Shown here: one piece after another, positions 57,201-61,002 of the stretch | How the letters are laid out: every line of letters starts with the position of its first letter | Position numbering within the stretch: the first letter of the stretch is position 1 | Assembly (NCBI GenBank): GCA_947462335.1 | Contig: OX381715.1 | Location: 40,834,650 to 40,898,649 of the forward strand | Reading direction: 5' to 3' | Source of the DNA: Harmothoe impar | Taxonomy: Eukaryota > Annelida > Polychaeta > Phyllodocida > Polynoidae | Length of the DNA: 64,000 nt | The notes under the pieces: generated by a model | Told to the model about the DNA's origin: nothing | Database searches by the model: none | Seen by the model: the letters and a program-made list of their open reading frames with translations, nothing else | Position numbers and translations under genes: made by a program

Positions 57201-57523
57201 TACAAAATCTAACTGTTCAGTGAGACCATAAACGGGCAAGTTAACTCTATGAAATTGGGAGGAAACACGTTGACAGAACAATCAGAAGTGACAGAAATCA
57301 CTGCTAGTGAGTGAGCGATAATACCGGACTATGAGCAAACCATTGTCTATGGGCGACTCAAAAACCTCAATATTTCTTACTTTACAAGGCATCTCTCCCT
57401 CGACAACGCCCCCAAACGATGGTTTAGCCTCGATACATTGACGAGATCTTCTAGTTTAAGGTATTTGAATATGGAAATTAATACAACATCTGGTAACAAT
57501 CCGAAGGTTGGAGCGTCAGCCAT
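14936..57523 (-). CDS. FBXL18: F-box/LRR-repeat protein 18 orthologue, ten coding exons
   Basis: Ten exons join in frame on the - strand: 57523-57381, 37472-36602, 35868-35730, 25548-25400, 23895-23693, 23259-23171, 21040-20896, 16448-16313, 15738-15656 and 15083-14936. They total 2,106 bases and encode 701 residues, close to the vertebrate FBXL18 length. All junctions are GT-AG and phases agree. An N-terminal F-box (LLPDVVLISIFKYLKLEDL) is followed by leucine-rich repeats; the C-terminus RPGLSLTFFPLMYDGVADVV matches the family end. F-box proteins are substrate receptors of SCF (SKP1-CUL1-F-box) ubiquitin ligases. The start ATG at 57523 is the first in-frame ATG after an in-frame stop, with A at -3 and G at +4. 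Confidence 0.93.
15656..15738 (-). CDS. FBXL18: FBXL18 exon 9
   Basis: 83 bases, acceptor cctgacag, donor gtaagt. Encodes LRRLVVVQVLAGGTVTACKT. Confidence 0.88.
16313..16448 (-). CDS. FBXL18: FBXL18 exon 8
   Basis: 136 bases, acceptor ctgtctcag, donor gtaggt. Encodes VEQPHMPLNRAFFEALSGC and RLERLCILAKNS, one of the best matches to vertebrate FBXL18. Confidence 0.95.
16449..17303 (-). other. FBXL18 intron 7, distal part
   Basis: Contains a poly-C run (16570-16580) and decayed 'ataagccgaattttgg' relics at 16650-16860 resembling the TACCGTAAATTC family interior. No gene. Confidence 0.4.
17306..19515. mobile_element. TA-flanked TIR element (CCGTAAATTCTCGCGTATAAGCC family), 2.2-kb copy carrying a satellite array
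   Basis: Left end ccgtaaattctcgcgtataa, right end its inverse (ttctacgcaagaatttacgg); 21 of 23 terminal positions pair. Flanked by TA at 17304-17305 and 19516-19517. Between the ends is a 120-base tandem array, so this looks like a non-autonomous Tc1/mariner-type element expanded internally. Confidence 0.7.
17600..18890. repeat. 120-bp tandem array with two interleaved unit types
   Basis: About ten units of 120 bases. Type A carries gaaagctcaggtcttcatga; type B carries ttaaagctgcgttctttatg. Their order is A-A-B-A-B-A-A-B, followed by a diverged unit with a small insertion near 18650-18720. All units share ctatctgctgctttttgga. Short ORFs across it simply repeat with the unit. Confidence 0.9.
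20032..20533. mobile_element. TA-flanked TIR element (CCGTAAAACCTCGCGTATAAGCC), 502-bp copy
   Basis: Left end ccgtaaaacctcgcgtataa, right end the inverse (ttctacgcgaggttttacgg), flanked by TA at 20030-20031 and 20534-20535. Same family as 17306-19515 but without the 120-base array. Confidence 0.8.
20673..20885. mobile_element. TTAA-type miniature element abutting an FBXL18 donor site
   Basis: Right end ccttaaaggg plus TTAA (20886-20889); internal blocks as in 13220-13437. On the - strand its TTAA starts at intron position +7 after exon 7. Confidence 0.65.
20896..21040 (-). CDS. FBXL18: FBXL18 exon 7
   Basis: 145 bases, acceptor atttccag, donor gtatgt. Encodes LVQIAEGCGQLEFLSLAYIG to CHNLKDF. 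A TTAA-type element begins at intron position +7. Confidence 0.92.
21678..21965. repeat. About 60-bp minisatellite, five units
   Basis: Units of the form 'gtttttaggcaaatttccc-ttttttgcgattttgaact-ttttctcgccaaat' repeat five times with a few changes each. Confidence 0.8.
22374..22506. repeat. Long perfect-type hairpin
   Basis: cgtgtttacacatggtttt ... ggatcccctgaccccaacac pairs with gtgttggggtcaggggacc ... aaaaccatgtgtaaacacg. Arms of about 60 bases with a very short loop around gatccctgcgggatc. Confidence 0.8.
23171..23259 (-). CDS. FBXL18: FBXL18 exon 6
   Basis: 89 bases, acceptor ctttccag, donor gtatgt. Encodes ISRLKYLRRLTLAGLP, equivalent to the family's LAFLRHLTLAQLP. Confidence 0.9.
23693..23895 (-). 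CDS. FBXL18: FBXL18 exon 5
   Basis: 203 bases, acceptor tgttttacag, donor gtaggt. A Pro/Ala/Ser-rich linker is followed by LTHLVDTCPLLKELEVLAVG, a leucine-rich repeat. Confidence 0.9.
23896..25049 (-). other. FBXL18 intron 4, no gene
   Basis: AT-rich intron with nothing recognised except G runs at 25018-25028. Confidence 0.35.
25050..25389. mobile_element. G-tract foldback TIR element abutting FBXL18 exon 4 donor
   Basis: Left end agggagtgttcatttattatt, right end the inverse (aataaatgaacactccct). The interior is G runs of 8-14 alternating with 'cgtaaaaattt..gacccc'. It ends at intron position +11 after exon 4. Confidence 0.75.
25400..25548 (-). CDS. FBXL18: FBXL18 exon 4
   Basis: 149 bases, acceptor cgtgttgtag, donor gtaagt. 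Encodes LESLSVPVCILCQQNP, matching the 'LRSLSLPVC' position of the family, then a basic linker. The acceptor and first coding bases are tandemly reiterated upstream. A TIR element starts 11 bases into the next intron. Confidence 0.9.
25540..25740. repeat. Minisatellite overlapping the FBXL18 exon 4 acceptor, with (CA)n
   Basis: Three units contain (on the + strand) gacaggctctccaaccctac, which is the start of exon 4 plus its acceptor. They lie at about 25534-25555, 25605-25625 and 25708-25730 and are joined by 'acacaagatatataaccacac' and a CA run of about 46 bases (25661-25706). Confidence 0.85.
26172..26599. mobile_element. A-tract foldback element, copy 1
   Basis: Ends aggcc(A)14 then gtttcaggcaacatgg; the right end is the inverse (ggttgcctgaaacaca..(T)14 ggcct). 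The interior contains ggtaggtaggtcgg followed by T runs. Related copies at 53668-53900 and 56676-56923. Confidence 0.7.
26600..28035. other. Intron 3 DNA, nothing recognised
   Basis: AT-rich, no coding signal. 27980-28050 has a weak tRNA-like B-box (aggttcaattccaag), too poor to call a tRNA. Confidence 0.3.
28036..28912 (+). repeat. Inverted copy of the Penelope-like element 3' region (left arm)
   Basis: Matches 32735-33462 in reverse orientation, apart from an extra 165 bases at about 28705-28870. It contains four units of 162-176 bases, each ending with a form of gccattttgaatttataatgag. It reads as the 3' end of a second element facing the first. Confidence 0.8.
28913..31204. other. Intron 3 DNA between the inverted arms
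   Basis: No gene recognised. 29090-29180 resembles part of the 36349-36578 repeat (gcttataggatcggc shared). A 17-base C run starts at 30659. Confidence 0.35.
31205..31795 (+). mobile_element. SINE-like retroposon with (AATC)n tail
   Basis: About 590 bases, ending ggacgttaaacaaatcaatc and further TCAA repeats. The first 340 bases recur inverted at 61300-61645. A short repeated tail after a conserved 3' block is typical of SINEs. No clear tRNA-type promoter boxes are seen, so it might be a LINE 3' end instead. Confidence 0.6.
32143..32371. mobile_element. Foldback element with TGGGGCCCATAT ends
   Basis: Left tggggcccatatggttttcc, right ataatatgggcccca. The interior arms (cccacactgggatttgattc and accaaatcccagatgtggg) also pair. 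The flanks 31796-32142 and 32372-32734 show nothing recognisable. Confidence 0.6.
33296..34132 (-). pseudogene. Penelope-like linker and GIY-YIG endonuclease domain, broken
   Basis: A basic linker with a Cys/His cluster (CRYCHKLNKRGCVQS) ends at a stop near 33689. The frame resumes with IMYAITCKHYGTQHVGQT and RLMDRFQGH, the GIY and YIG motifs of the PLE endonuclease. The C-terminus diverges after FNITVLSFIKNPP and runs into the 3' repeat. Confidence 0.8.
34009..35027 (-). pseudogene. Penelope-like reverse transcriptase fragment
   Basis: Motifs in order: NLYLLPKIQKNKLPPPGRPI, the palm start MHVTSLYTNIP, AMGTKLAPAYANIFMGDFE, and the catalytic YIDDVLIIW, then VNFLDITINK. N-terminus missing. The frame breaks near 34100, where the reading continues in the frame of 33689-34132. 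Confidence 0.9.
35028..35290. repeat. Second cluster of the FBXL18 exon-4 minisatellite
   Basis: caaccctacaacatgggcac at 35024-35043, a related unit at 35150-35190 and gacaggctctccaaccctac at 35246-35265, with CA-rich joins and repeated aggatacacac. Homologous to 25540-25740, at the far end of the same intron. Confidence 0.8.
35291..35729 (-). other. Start of FBXL18 intron 3
   Basis: AT-rich, nothing recognised. Confidence 0.3.
35730..35868 (-). CDS. FBXL18: FBXL18 exon 3
   Basis: 139 bases, acceptor tcattttag, donor gtgggt. Encodes a leucine-rich repeat, LELISELGGNLKYLNISGEH. Confidence 0.9.
36200..36345. mobile_element. TTAA-type miniature element, partial copy in intron 2
   Basis: Shares tcgtcatgatgcacaaatgca and its inverse with the 13220-13437 family; ends eroded. 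Confidence 0.45.
36349..36578. mobile_element. CCGTAAATTC-family TIR element, degenerate copy near exon 2 donor
   Basis: Right end ggcttatatgcgagaatttccgg then TA (36579-36580); left end ataaattctcacgtagaagcc. On the - strand it begins at intron position +23 after exon 2, following a G10 run. Confidence 0.6.
36602..37472 (-). CDS. FBXL18: FBXL18 exon 2 (LRR block)
   Basis: 871 bases, the largest exon; acceptor tatttcag, donor gtaagg. Encodes ERLSFNHCYWLPARTIQWA and several leucine-rich repeats to LASLNLAGCAWTLE. Confidence 0.95.
37655..37765. repeat. Partial copy of G-tract foldback family
   Basis: A C run of 22, then ccgtcaagggttcaacatttt and an end aaaaatgatcactcc like the right end of 57847-58175. 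Left end missing. Confidence 0.5.
37970..38330 (-). repeat. Two retroposon-like tails
   Basis: attcaagattcaagattggctttattg at 37972-37998 and agttcaagttcaagttcataa at 38283-38303, each a short tandem word ahead of a 'tttatt' stretch. On the - strand these read as simple-repeat 3' tails of short retroposons. Parent family not identified. Confidence 0.4.
38432..39056. mobile_element. 625-bp TIR element with ACAT target duplication
   Basis: Left end gtggccaggtgagggaaaac gtgcctcc..., right end the inverse (ggaggcacgttttccctcac ctggccac). Flanked by ACAT at 38428-38431 and 39057-39060. The interior repeats 'gttgccatggaaac'. No transposase. Confidence 0.75.
39529..40947 (-). CDS. LINE ORF2, reverse transcriptase part
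   Basis: 472 codons. Motifs: FRPISLLPVTGKILERFL, NGFRKSRSTLDTVYQ, FLDFSKAFDSLDH (first catalytic Asp), GIPQGSILGPLLFLIYINSM, YADDTLLIH (catalytic Asp pair), then thumb-like YKYLGITID. Palm motifs look intact. The true N-terminal end is the endonuclease ORF, which overlaps in another frame across a C-rich run; the frame change seems confined to that run. Confidence 0.92.
   Translation of the reverse strand: MIILPMSGRTWRRKYLLPPLRPPPPPPEPAKVPEDSFSFGIVRKSEVVKEIGKIDIFKSSGIKHIPARLLKASLLVLKTEFTHLLNVSIVRNSLPHKWKKAKLVPVPKVANATSPEEFRPISLLPVTGKILERFLHSQLYAYLEKNNLLSRNQNGFRKSRSTLDTVYQVAQTAHNNDINRMRTGIIFLDFSKAFDSLDHTLLLNKLPPLGLCKDTVNWFKSYLSSRTQKTVCNNKISGYLPVSYGIPQGSILGPLLFLIYINSMSDLNLHCRLRLYADDTLLIHQNDSIASLNAEMQEDLDVVHHWCNENSLTINARKSKQMLVGYDLDSDIQLDLSIGSDALDSVDQYKYLGITIDPAFNFEQQAECMIRSIRHKVWLLIQVRDYIDQYTSLCIVRTMVMPYIDYGLVFTTAVTVKMLYRIQVIYNASIRCVYRIWDPREVRARELYVKSKLIPVDLRRIYTMYHVSSPCI
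40811..42246 (-). CDS. LINE ORF2, AP-type endonuclease part
   Basis: Exonuclease-endonuclease-phosphatase fold: FWNIHSLLGK, VVCITETWF (metal-binding Glu), GGVCIFVRD, IGGDFNIPL, IDQIFTDSN and IADHVPVFV (terminal His, usually SDH). A linker helix region rich in Arg/Lys follows, then NDYFANVGKNLAQKIPV and a polyproline run coded by the C homopolymer, where it loses frame with the reverse transcriptase. The frame is open upstream to a TAG just before 42246, with no clear ATG. Confidence 0.88.
42247..43210 (-). other. Spacer between LINE SGNH-like ORF and ORF2
   Basis: No ORF with recognisable domains. A C run of 16 (as G on +) lies at 42405-42420. It may be LINE sequence that has decayed, or a junction between two elements. 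Confidence 0.35.
43211..43864 (-). CDS. SGNH/GDSL-hydrolase-like ORF of the LINE, one in-frame stop
   Basis: 218 codons from ATG, with a single in-frame TAG at 43414-43412 (after ILEEVV) and the same frame open to TAA at 43213-43211. Blocks of the SGNH fold can be placed: PGIAIYADRRGRDL (block I, where GDS would be ADR), DLTIIMAGWNDI (block III, G-x-N-D kept), and GMDPNPTCLAIW (block V, with Asp where His is usual). Esterase-like domains are known in ORF1 of CR1-type LINEs. The Ser and His of the active site therefore seem lost. Confidence 0.6.
44162..45664 (-). CDS. LINE ORF1: coiled coil, RRM-like region and C-terminal NADAR (YbiA/DUF1768) domain
   Basis: 454 codons to an in-frame TAA (44302-44300); the same frame then stays open to TAA at 44164-44162, 500 codons in all. 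Residues about 40-190 are a heptad-rich coiled coil. About 195-330 is an RRM-like core and C-terminal domain as in L1-type ORF1 (KKHVVIDCIPE, IQYSRRVGRRGRG, RPVVVAFEHRALREEV). About 365-455 is NADAR: LSNWYEVDFTVDDKQWNSVE, then YMYTKAVHHG, DPRAIKKMG, ARAKFGQNKKCAEALCNTGD and YEATRCKRYSIG. The last NADAR block, FHGKNEMGKHLGENR, follows the stop in the same frame. NADAR proteins act on ADP-ribose-type bonds; a role in the LINE is unknown. Confidence 0.75.
45665..45870 (-). promoter_or_regulatory. Presumed LINE 5' UTR/promoter
   Basis: GC-richer stretch before ORF1, with a CRE-like ttacgtca at 45781-45788 next to a YY1-like atggcggccatct at 45789-45801. LINE promoters are internal, and YY1 sites are known in human L1; activity here is inference. 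Confidence 0.35.
46057..46406. mobile_element. Nested TIR element (CAGGGGTAGACACTAAC ends)
   Basis: Left caggggtagacactaac, right gttagtgtctatccctg, flanked by ATAAG at 46052-46056 and 46407-46411. Arms also share 'gggcc..cgggcc' blocks. Inserted inside the pogo-like element. Confidence 0.7.
46571..46840. repeat. 40-bp minisatellite, six full units and a diverged seventh
   Basis: Unit gcctgcctactgccaggact + tccctgtgtagtgtaggaa(t/c), starting at 46571 and every 40 bases to 46811. Units differ by zero to two bases, so the expansion is recent. Lies in the pogo-like element. Confidence 0.92.
47027..47329. other. Intron 1 DNA, nothing recognised
   Basis: About 300 bases with no repeat or coding signal seen. 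Confidence 0.3.
47330..49090 (+). pseudogene. Decayed LINE reverse transcriptase, internally deleted
   Basis: Linker-like NLADNPSKFWRELELLLG and PPYINEFFTNIGAKLF (to about 47700), then after a deletion FQYGFRSSKGTTDAVFKLV and CFLDVRKAFDSIHH (47780-47960), YPDDVVFYTSS for the catalytic box (about 48136) and ILEYCGYLFNGV, RMQLVQNRCLRVS (48540-48650). Several frameshifts; motifs before the palm are missing. The 3' end is near 49090 (tgtgaataaaatatg). Opposite in strand to FBXL18 and from another lineage than the 39-46-kb LINE. Confidence 0.85.
49225..49547. mobile_element. CGTATTCGACGTAATAAGCGC-family TIR element, copy 2
   Basis: Left ccgtatttgacgtaataagc, right the inverse (gcatattaggtcgaatacgg), flanked by TA at 49223-49224 and 49548-49549. 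Interior G run of 11. Confidence 0.75.
49550..50117. other. Intron 1 DNA, nothing recognised
   Basis: No gene or clear repeat. Confidence 0.3.
50126..50606. mobile_element. hAT-like miniature element with 8-bp target duplication
   Basis: Ends tagggatgtcat and atgacggcccta; GGTTTAGG flanks both sides (50118-50125, 50607-50614). Subterminal tcgcgat / atcgcgattccg blocks also pair. TAGGG ends with 8-base duplications are the hAT signature. Confidence 0.7.
50780..52153 (-). pseudogene. Penelope-like element 2: C-terminal reverse transcriptase and GIY-YIG endonuclease
   Basis: 457 codons, uninterrupted but lacking the first half of the reverse transcriptase. Motifs: MGTKLAPSYANLFME, RFIDDIFFTW (catalytic), INFLDTTVKR, a Lys/Glu coiled segment (HKERKKKEEKKQEEKERN), a Cys/His group (CKKPNCGDRKR), LVYCITCKNCNKQYVGQTYR (GIY-YIG) with FHFRMNEH, and the end ANELRLLIEYNWIH, PRGLNVMDSKFG. 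Typical PLE order. 5' truncation is usual for target-primed elements. Different subfamily from element 1 by sequence. Confidence 0.9.
52154..52489. other. Intron 1 DNA, nothing recognised
   Basis: About 340 bases with no gene or clear repeat. Confidence 0.3.
52490..52650. repeat. G-tract foldback family, short copy
   Basis: Starts agggagcgttcattatttat like the 25050 copy and ends ccaccatagacgtttataaat. Shortened interior with C runs. Confidence 0.55.
52726..52926. mobile_element. Second TTAA-flanked miniature family
   Basis: TTAA at 52722-52725 and 52927-52930; ends ccatttagggcc and ggccctaaaggg. The interior has three tandem units of 'ggctggccgagcatcaactatagtc'. 201 bases. Confidence 0.65.
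52931..53660. other. Intron 1 DNA with a small local repeat
   Basis: Related stretches 'aaatttaggaatttga..' and 'aactttaggaattttacttg' near 53240 and 53380. No gene. Confidence 0.3.
53668..53900. mobile_element. A-tract foldback element, copy 2 (right end eroded)
   Basis: Left gacc(A)9 then cgtgttcaggtaacatggcc, followed by gggtaggtaggtcg and a T run as in the other copies; right end only gtagggccaaa. Confidence 0.6.
53901..54611. other. Intron 1 DNA, nothing recognised
   Basis: AT-rich, no gene; a short 'atatgtgatatgtgagatat' simple stretch at 54120-54165. Confidence 0.3.
54616..55324. mobile_element. TTAA-flanked element with GGTTGATCGCTACTC ends
   Basis: Left ggttgatcgctactc, right gagtagcgatcaacc, between TTAA at 54612-54615 and 55325-55328. 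709 bases, AT-rich, no ORF. Confidence 0.65.
55329..56150. other. Intron 1 DNA, nothing recognised
   Basis: No gene-like signal. Confidence 0.3.
56155..56430. repeat. About 30-bp minisatellite (AAAATCCCCCTCACCAAGGGTC)
   Basis: Units around 'accaaaatccccctcaccaag' followed by a spacer such as ggatcaatttt recur six to eight times, increasingly diverged to the right. Confidence 0.75.
56676..56923. mobile_element. A-tract foldback element, copy 3 (best ends)
   Basis: Left ggcct(A)13 then gttgtgttccggtaacatgg, right the inverse (ccggaacacaac (T)12 aggcc). The interior has 'gggtcggtaccggtaggtcgg' and its near-inverse. No ORF. Confidence 0.75.
57058..57115. repeat. Poly-C tract, about 58 bases
   Basis: Nearly pure C broken by two A's, about 270 bases downstream (in FBXL18 orientation) of exon 1, inside intron 1. 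Confidence 0.95.
57381..57523 (-). CDS. FBXL18: FBXL18 exon 1 (F-box)
   Basis: 143 coding bases from the ATG to donor gtaaga, ending in phase 2. Encodes the F-box LLPDVVLISIFKYLKLEDLV and the following RLNHRLGALSRERC. Confidence 0.92.
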
Positions 57524-57846
57524 GCTGCTGATGTTTGTAAGCTGTAAACGCAGACGCTGCTGCCGCCACCTGGTGAGAAAGCTGCGTACTAAAAAAAATC
57601 CGGCGGCGATTCCCGCGCTCTTTTGCTGCACCACGGCCTTTTGCTTTTACATTTTACGAGGCCGATTGAAGCAAATCCTGATTGTTATTTCATGCTAGGC
57701 TACAAAGAGGGAGTGGCACAACCCTCCTTAGTGCTCATGAGATTGGTTACAAGAACTCAATTCATATAACAATGGTTTTCCTATGTAGCATTGTAGGTAG
57801 GCCTAGTGTCCTACTCCTAGTAGGCTACTGTCCCTGTATCAAATTT
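57524..57846 (-). promoter_or_regulatory. FBXL18 5' flank
   Basis: Sequence just upstream of the start codon; it should hold the 5' UTR and promoter. No TATA box or other clear element recognised. An in-frame stop lies about 125 bases upstream of the ATG. Confidence 0.4.
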
Positions 57847-58175
57847 AGGGAGTGATCATTTTTTAACAACAGGGGGGGGGTGGTGGGTTTCCGCGCGGAG
57901 CGCGTGAAATTTTTTACACCCCCCCCGGTCAAGGGGTCAAAATTGTTTACCCCCCCCCTTAGGGGCGAAAATCGGCTCGCGCGCGGGCCCTTTGAAGCAT
58001 AGTAACGCGCGGGCTTTTTGGCTCAAAACAGGTCAAATTTTTTTGCCCCCCCCCCCCCGGTCAAGGGGTCCAAATTTTTTTGCCCCCCCCCGGTCAAGGG
58101 GTCCAAATTTTTTTGCCCCCCCCCCAAACCCACCACCCCCCCCCCCCCCCTGTTGATAATAAATGATCACTCCCT
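57847..58175. mobile_element. G-tract foldback TIR element, best copy
   Basis: Left agggagtgatcattttttaa caacaggggg, right the inverse (cccctgttgataataaatgatcactccct). The interior is several C/G runs and 'ggtcaaggggtccaaattttt' repeats, plus gcgcgggctttttggctcaaaa also found in the 25050 copy. Confidence 0.8.
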
Positions 58176-58579
58176 TAGACAATCTTGTACATAAAAGTTG
58201 ATTATGCTGAAATTAGCATCTACAGTAAACTTGGAAAATTTTGAAACAAGTACTATAAATAAACAGTGTGTAATTGAAACACTGTTCCTGCAAATTATAG
58301 AATGATTTAATCAATCTTGTAAATTTAGAAAGTCATTAATACCCTAATCATTAGGCCTACCGGGTATCAACTTAATCAATAGTAATTTTGAATAATTCTA
58401 ATACCGGTATGTTGATTGAACAATCAATGTGTAATTGAAACGCTGTTCATGAGATCTGTCTAAGAGAACTAATGATAGATACCACAGTATGGTACGGTAA
58501 TCTATAATCAGACTAATATGCTGTTGATGATATTAACATGGTGAATACGGCACTCCCATTGACTTAAGGGGGTCTGGAT

Positions 58580-58805
58580 GGGGGGGGGGGGGGGGGTCCC
58601 CATGTCGATTGTCGATCTTAAAAAATGGCCATGTCGCATGTCAATGTCGCTAATAACGCCCATGTCCCATGTCAATTTTTAAGAATTGCCCATGTCGCCT
58701 GTCACTATGTTTTTTGAGCCTCATGTCGCATATGTCACTAGGCCTCATGTCGATTGTCGATTATAAGAAATAGCAATGTCGCCATGTCGTATTTGGTGGT
58801 CCACA
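58580..58805. repeat. Degenerate ATGTCGNNTGTC minisatellite
   Basis: 'catgtcgattgtcgat', 'catgtcgcatgtcaatgtcgc' and similar words repeat about twelve times after a G18 run. Confidence 0.6.
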
Positions 58806-58812
58806 TCCATAC

Positions 58813-59090
58813 TTAACCAGTTTCAGTTTTCAGTTTTAAATGTTTTTATTGGCATAGAATAGTCAAATTTTACAATTCGTTTTTCATATTCACCAATATT
58901 GTAGATACATACATAAATTCACAAAATTATACACACACAAGTATTTTTCAGTCGTCAGAGTACAACCCCGTGAAATAACCCTCCCCCGTATTTTACGGCC
59001 TATTAAATCAACAAAATTGTTGATTTACCCACGGTAAATTTGCAATTAAGTGGAATTTTGATGAATATTGTTAATAATAACATGAAATAA
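58813..59090 (-). repeat. Retroposon-like tail
   Basis: agtttcagttttcagtttta then tttttattggcatag, similar in form to 37970-38000; reads on the - strand as a simple 3' tail. Family unknown. Confidence 0.35.
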
Positions 59091-59097
59091 ACACAAA

Positions 59098-59190
59098 GGA
59101 ACACTCGTAGAGTTCCCCACTAAGGGTTATTTCACCAGGCAAAGCCTCGTGAAATAACCCTCTGAGGCTCAGTGAGGAACTCTACTCGTG
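59098..59190. repeat. Hairpin
   Basis: gaacactcgtagagttccccact and gggttatttcac pair with gtgaaataaccct and agtgaggaactctactcgtg. Confidence 0.65.
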
Positions 59191-59538
59191 CACCTTTGTC
59201 TATTTATTATTCAATATAATGTTATCTATAAATTAGAAATCAGATGATGTAATTATGAAATTATTATCATCATTTATATGGCCTATTAATGATCTTAATC
59301 TAACAATGTACATATAAAGTAATTATATAGATTTGTTTATTATATTAATCTTTAAAACTGGGAAAATATGAAAATGGAAAATAGGTGGCCAACGAAAATG
59401 GGGGGGGGGGGGGGCAAACTCCTAGCGGCAGCCTCTTCAATGTAGATTTTTATGATTAAAATGGTACTTTACGAGTCTAGGGTGATATCTTCTATATTGA
59501 TGTATTTAAACATACATGGATGTATAAATATATATAGG

Positions 59539-59539
<1 letters not shown>

Positions 59540-59611
<72 letters not shown>

Positions 59612-59628
59612 ACATATATATATATATT

Positions 59629-59682
<54 letters not shown>

Positions 59683-59684
59683 TA

Positions 59685-59760
<76 letters not shown>
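59540..59760. repeat. (TA)n microsatellite
   Basis: Over 200 bases of TA repeats with a few TG or AAA breaks. Long ORFs on both strands here are artefacts. Confidence 0.97.
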
Positions 59761-59764
<4 letters not shown>

Positions 59765-59899
59765 GGTTTTTTTCAGTTTGAACGTGGATCTATTGAGCCT
59801 CTCACAATATACAGAAAAGTGGTAGGTCGAAGCAACAATAATAGTCAAAAATACCAGACAGCATCTATTTCAACTTTACTACACATGTGAAAACAAATA

Positions 59900-60063
59900 C
59901 CGTATTCGACGTAATAAGCCCCCCCCCCCTTTTTTTTAGGCAATTTAGGACTAGAACAGTGGCTCATATTTCACGATTTTGGTGACAATTAAACTCTTAA
60001 GTACTGAAAGCGCCATAAAAATAATTTTATAAGCGGCCAGGGCGCTTATTACGTCGAATACGG
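59900..60063. mobile_element. CGTATTCGACGTAATAAGCGC-family TIR element, copy 3
   Basis: Left ccgtattcgacgtaataagc, right the inverse (gcttattacgtcgaatacgg), TA on each side (59898-59899, 60064-60065). 164 bases; the ends are nearly identical. Confidence 0.85.
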
Positions 60064-60179
60064 TACAGGGGATGACTTAATGATATTAGAAATGATGGTA
60101 AAATGTAGGGACAAGACAGTTACATGTACAACATATACAAGACCACATAGCCAGACATGACAATACATAAGGTTGATTC

Positions 60180-60640
60180 AGGTAAAGTGGGACATCACGT
60201 AAATTAAGCGGAACAATTAACATTGAGGCCGTTTTTAGAGGTTATTTGCTTTCCTGGGTGTGAAATTTTTTTTTCTCAGAAATATATGTTTGACCCCTCT
60301 TAACTGTACCTATCTCACCAAAGTTAAGAGATAATTATACCTTCTAAAATTCAACATGATTTGGGTACCGTGGACACCTTTTCCCACTATAAATTCGGAA
60401 GTACAATTAAGTACAATTATTTGTTAGTAGTGGTATCAAGAATGATAACATGATATTTCGAAATGTATGTATATGTTAGATACATAATATATTGTTTCTT
60501 TACATCTTGATTTTTTATTAGTCAGATATTGAAATGAAGTACACTGAGCCCTTAAATGCAAGTGTCCCACTTTAGCTGAAGGTGTTAGGTAAAGTGGGAC
60601 AGGCAGATTCAGGTTAAGTGGGACACTCTATTAATCCCCT
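60180..60640. repeat. Repeated GGTAAAGTGGGACA motif
   Basis: caggtaaagtgggacat at 60179, its inverse atgcaagtgtcccacttta near 60556, then two more direct copies near 60590 and 60615. Probably remnants of a foldback element. The rest of 60066-61002 shows nothing recognised. Confidence 0.45.
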
Positions 60641-61002
60641 TTCTCAGAGTAGCATTGCCCGATATGCCTGTATTTTGATTCATAATAAGAAAAGGATATC
60701 ATAGAAAATATCATTACAATACTTATTTGTGTAAATATTACCAAATTATCAAGTATAACAGCCAGAATAGGGCTTTGTTAGTGATCTAGATTGTGGTTTA
60801 TCTAGTGACTTAACTCATGATTATTATTTAGATGAGCAAACCGTTGACTTCCATCAGCGATCCATTGATATCCATCATAATTTCAATTAAATTTCAATTT
60901 AAAAAGTTTATTAATCTGAACAAACAATCTACAAATTAACGCAGTTATCAAGAGTTTGCTCAGAGGACAGAAAAAGGCATTACACATCCTTGGAATACAT
61001 AA

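Noticed and set aside
59492..59890. Long Tyr/Ile ORFs on both strands
   Set aside because: They are translations of the (TA)n microsatellite.
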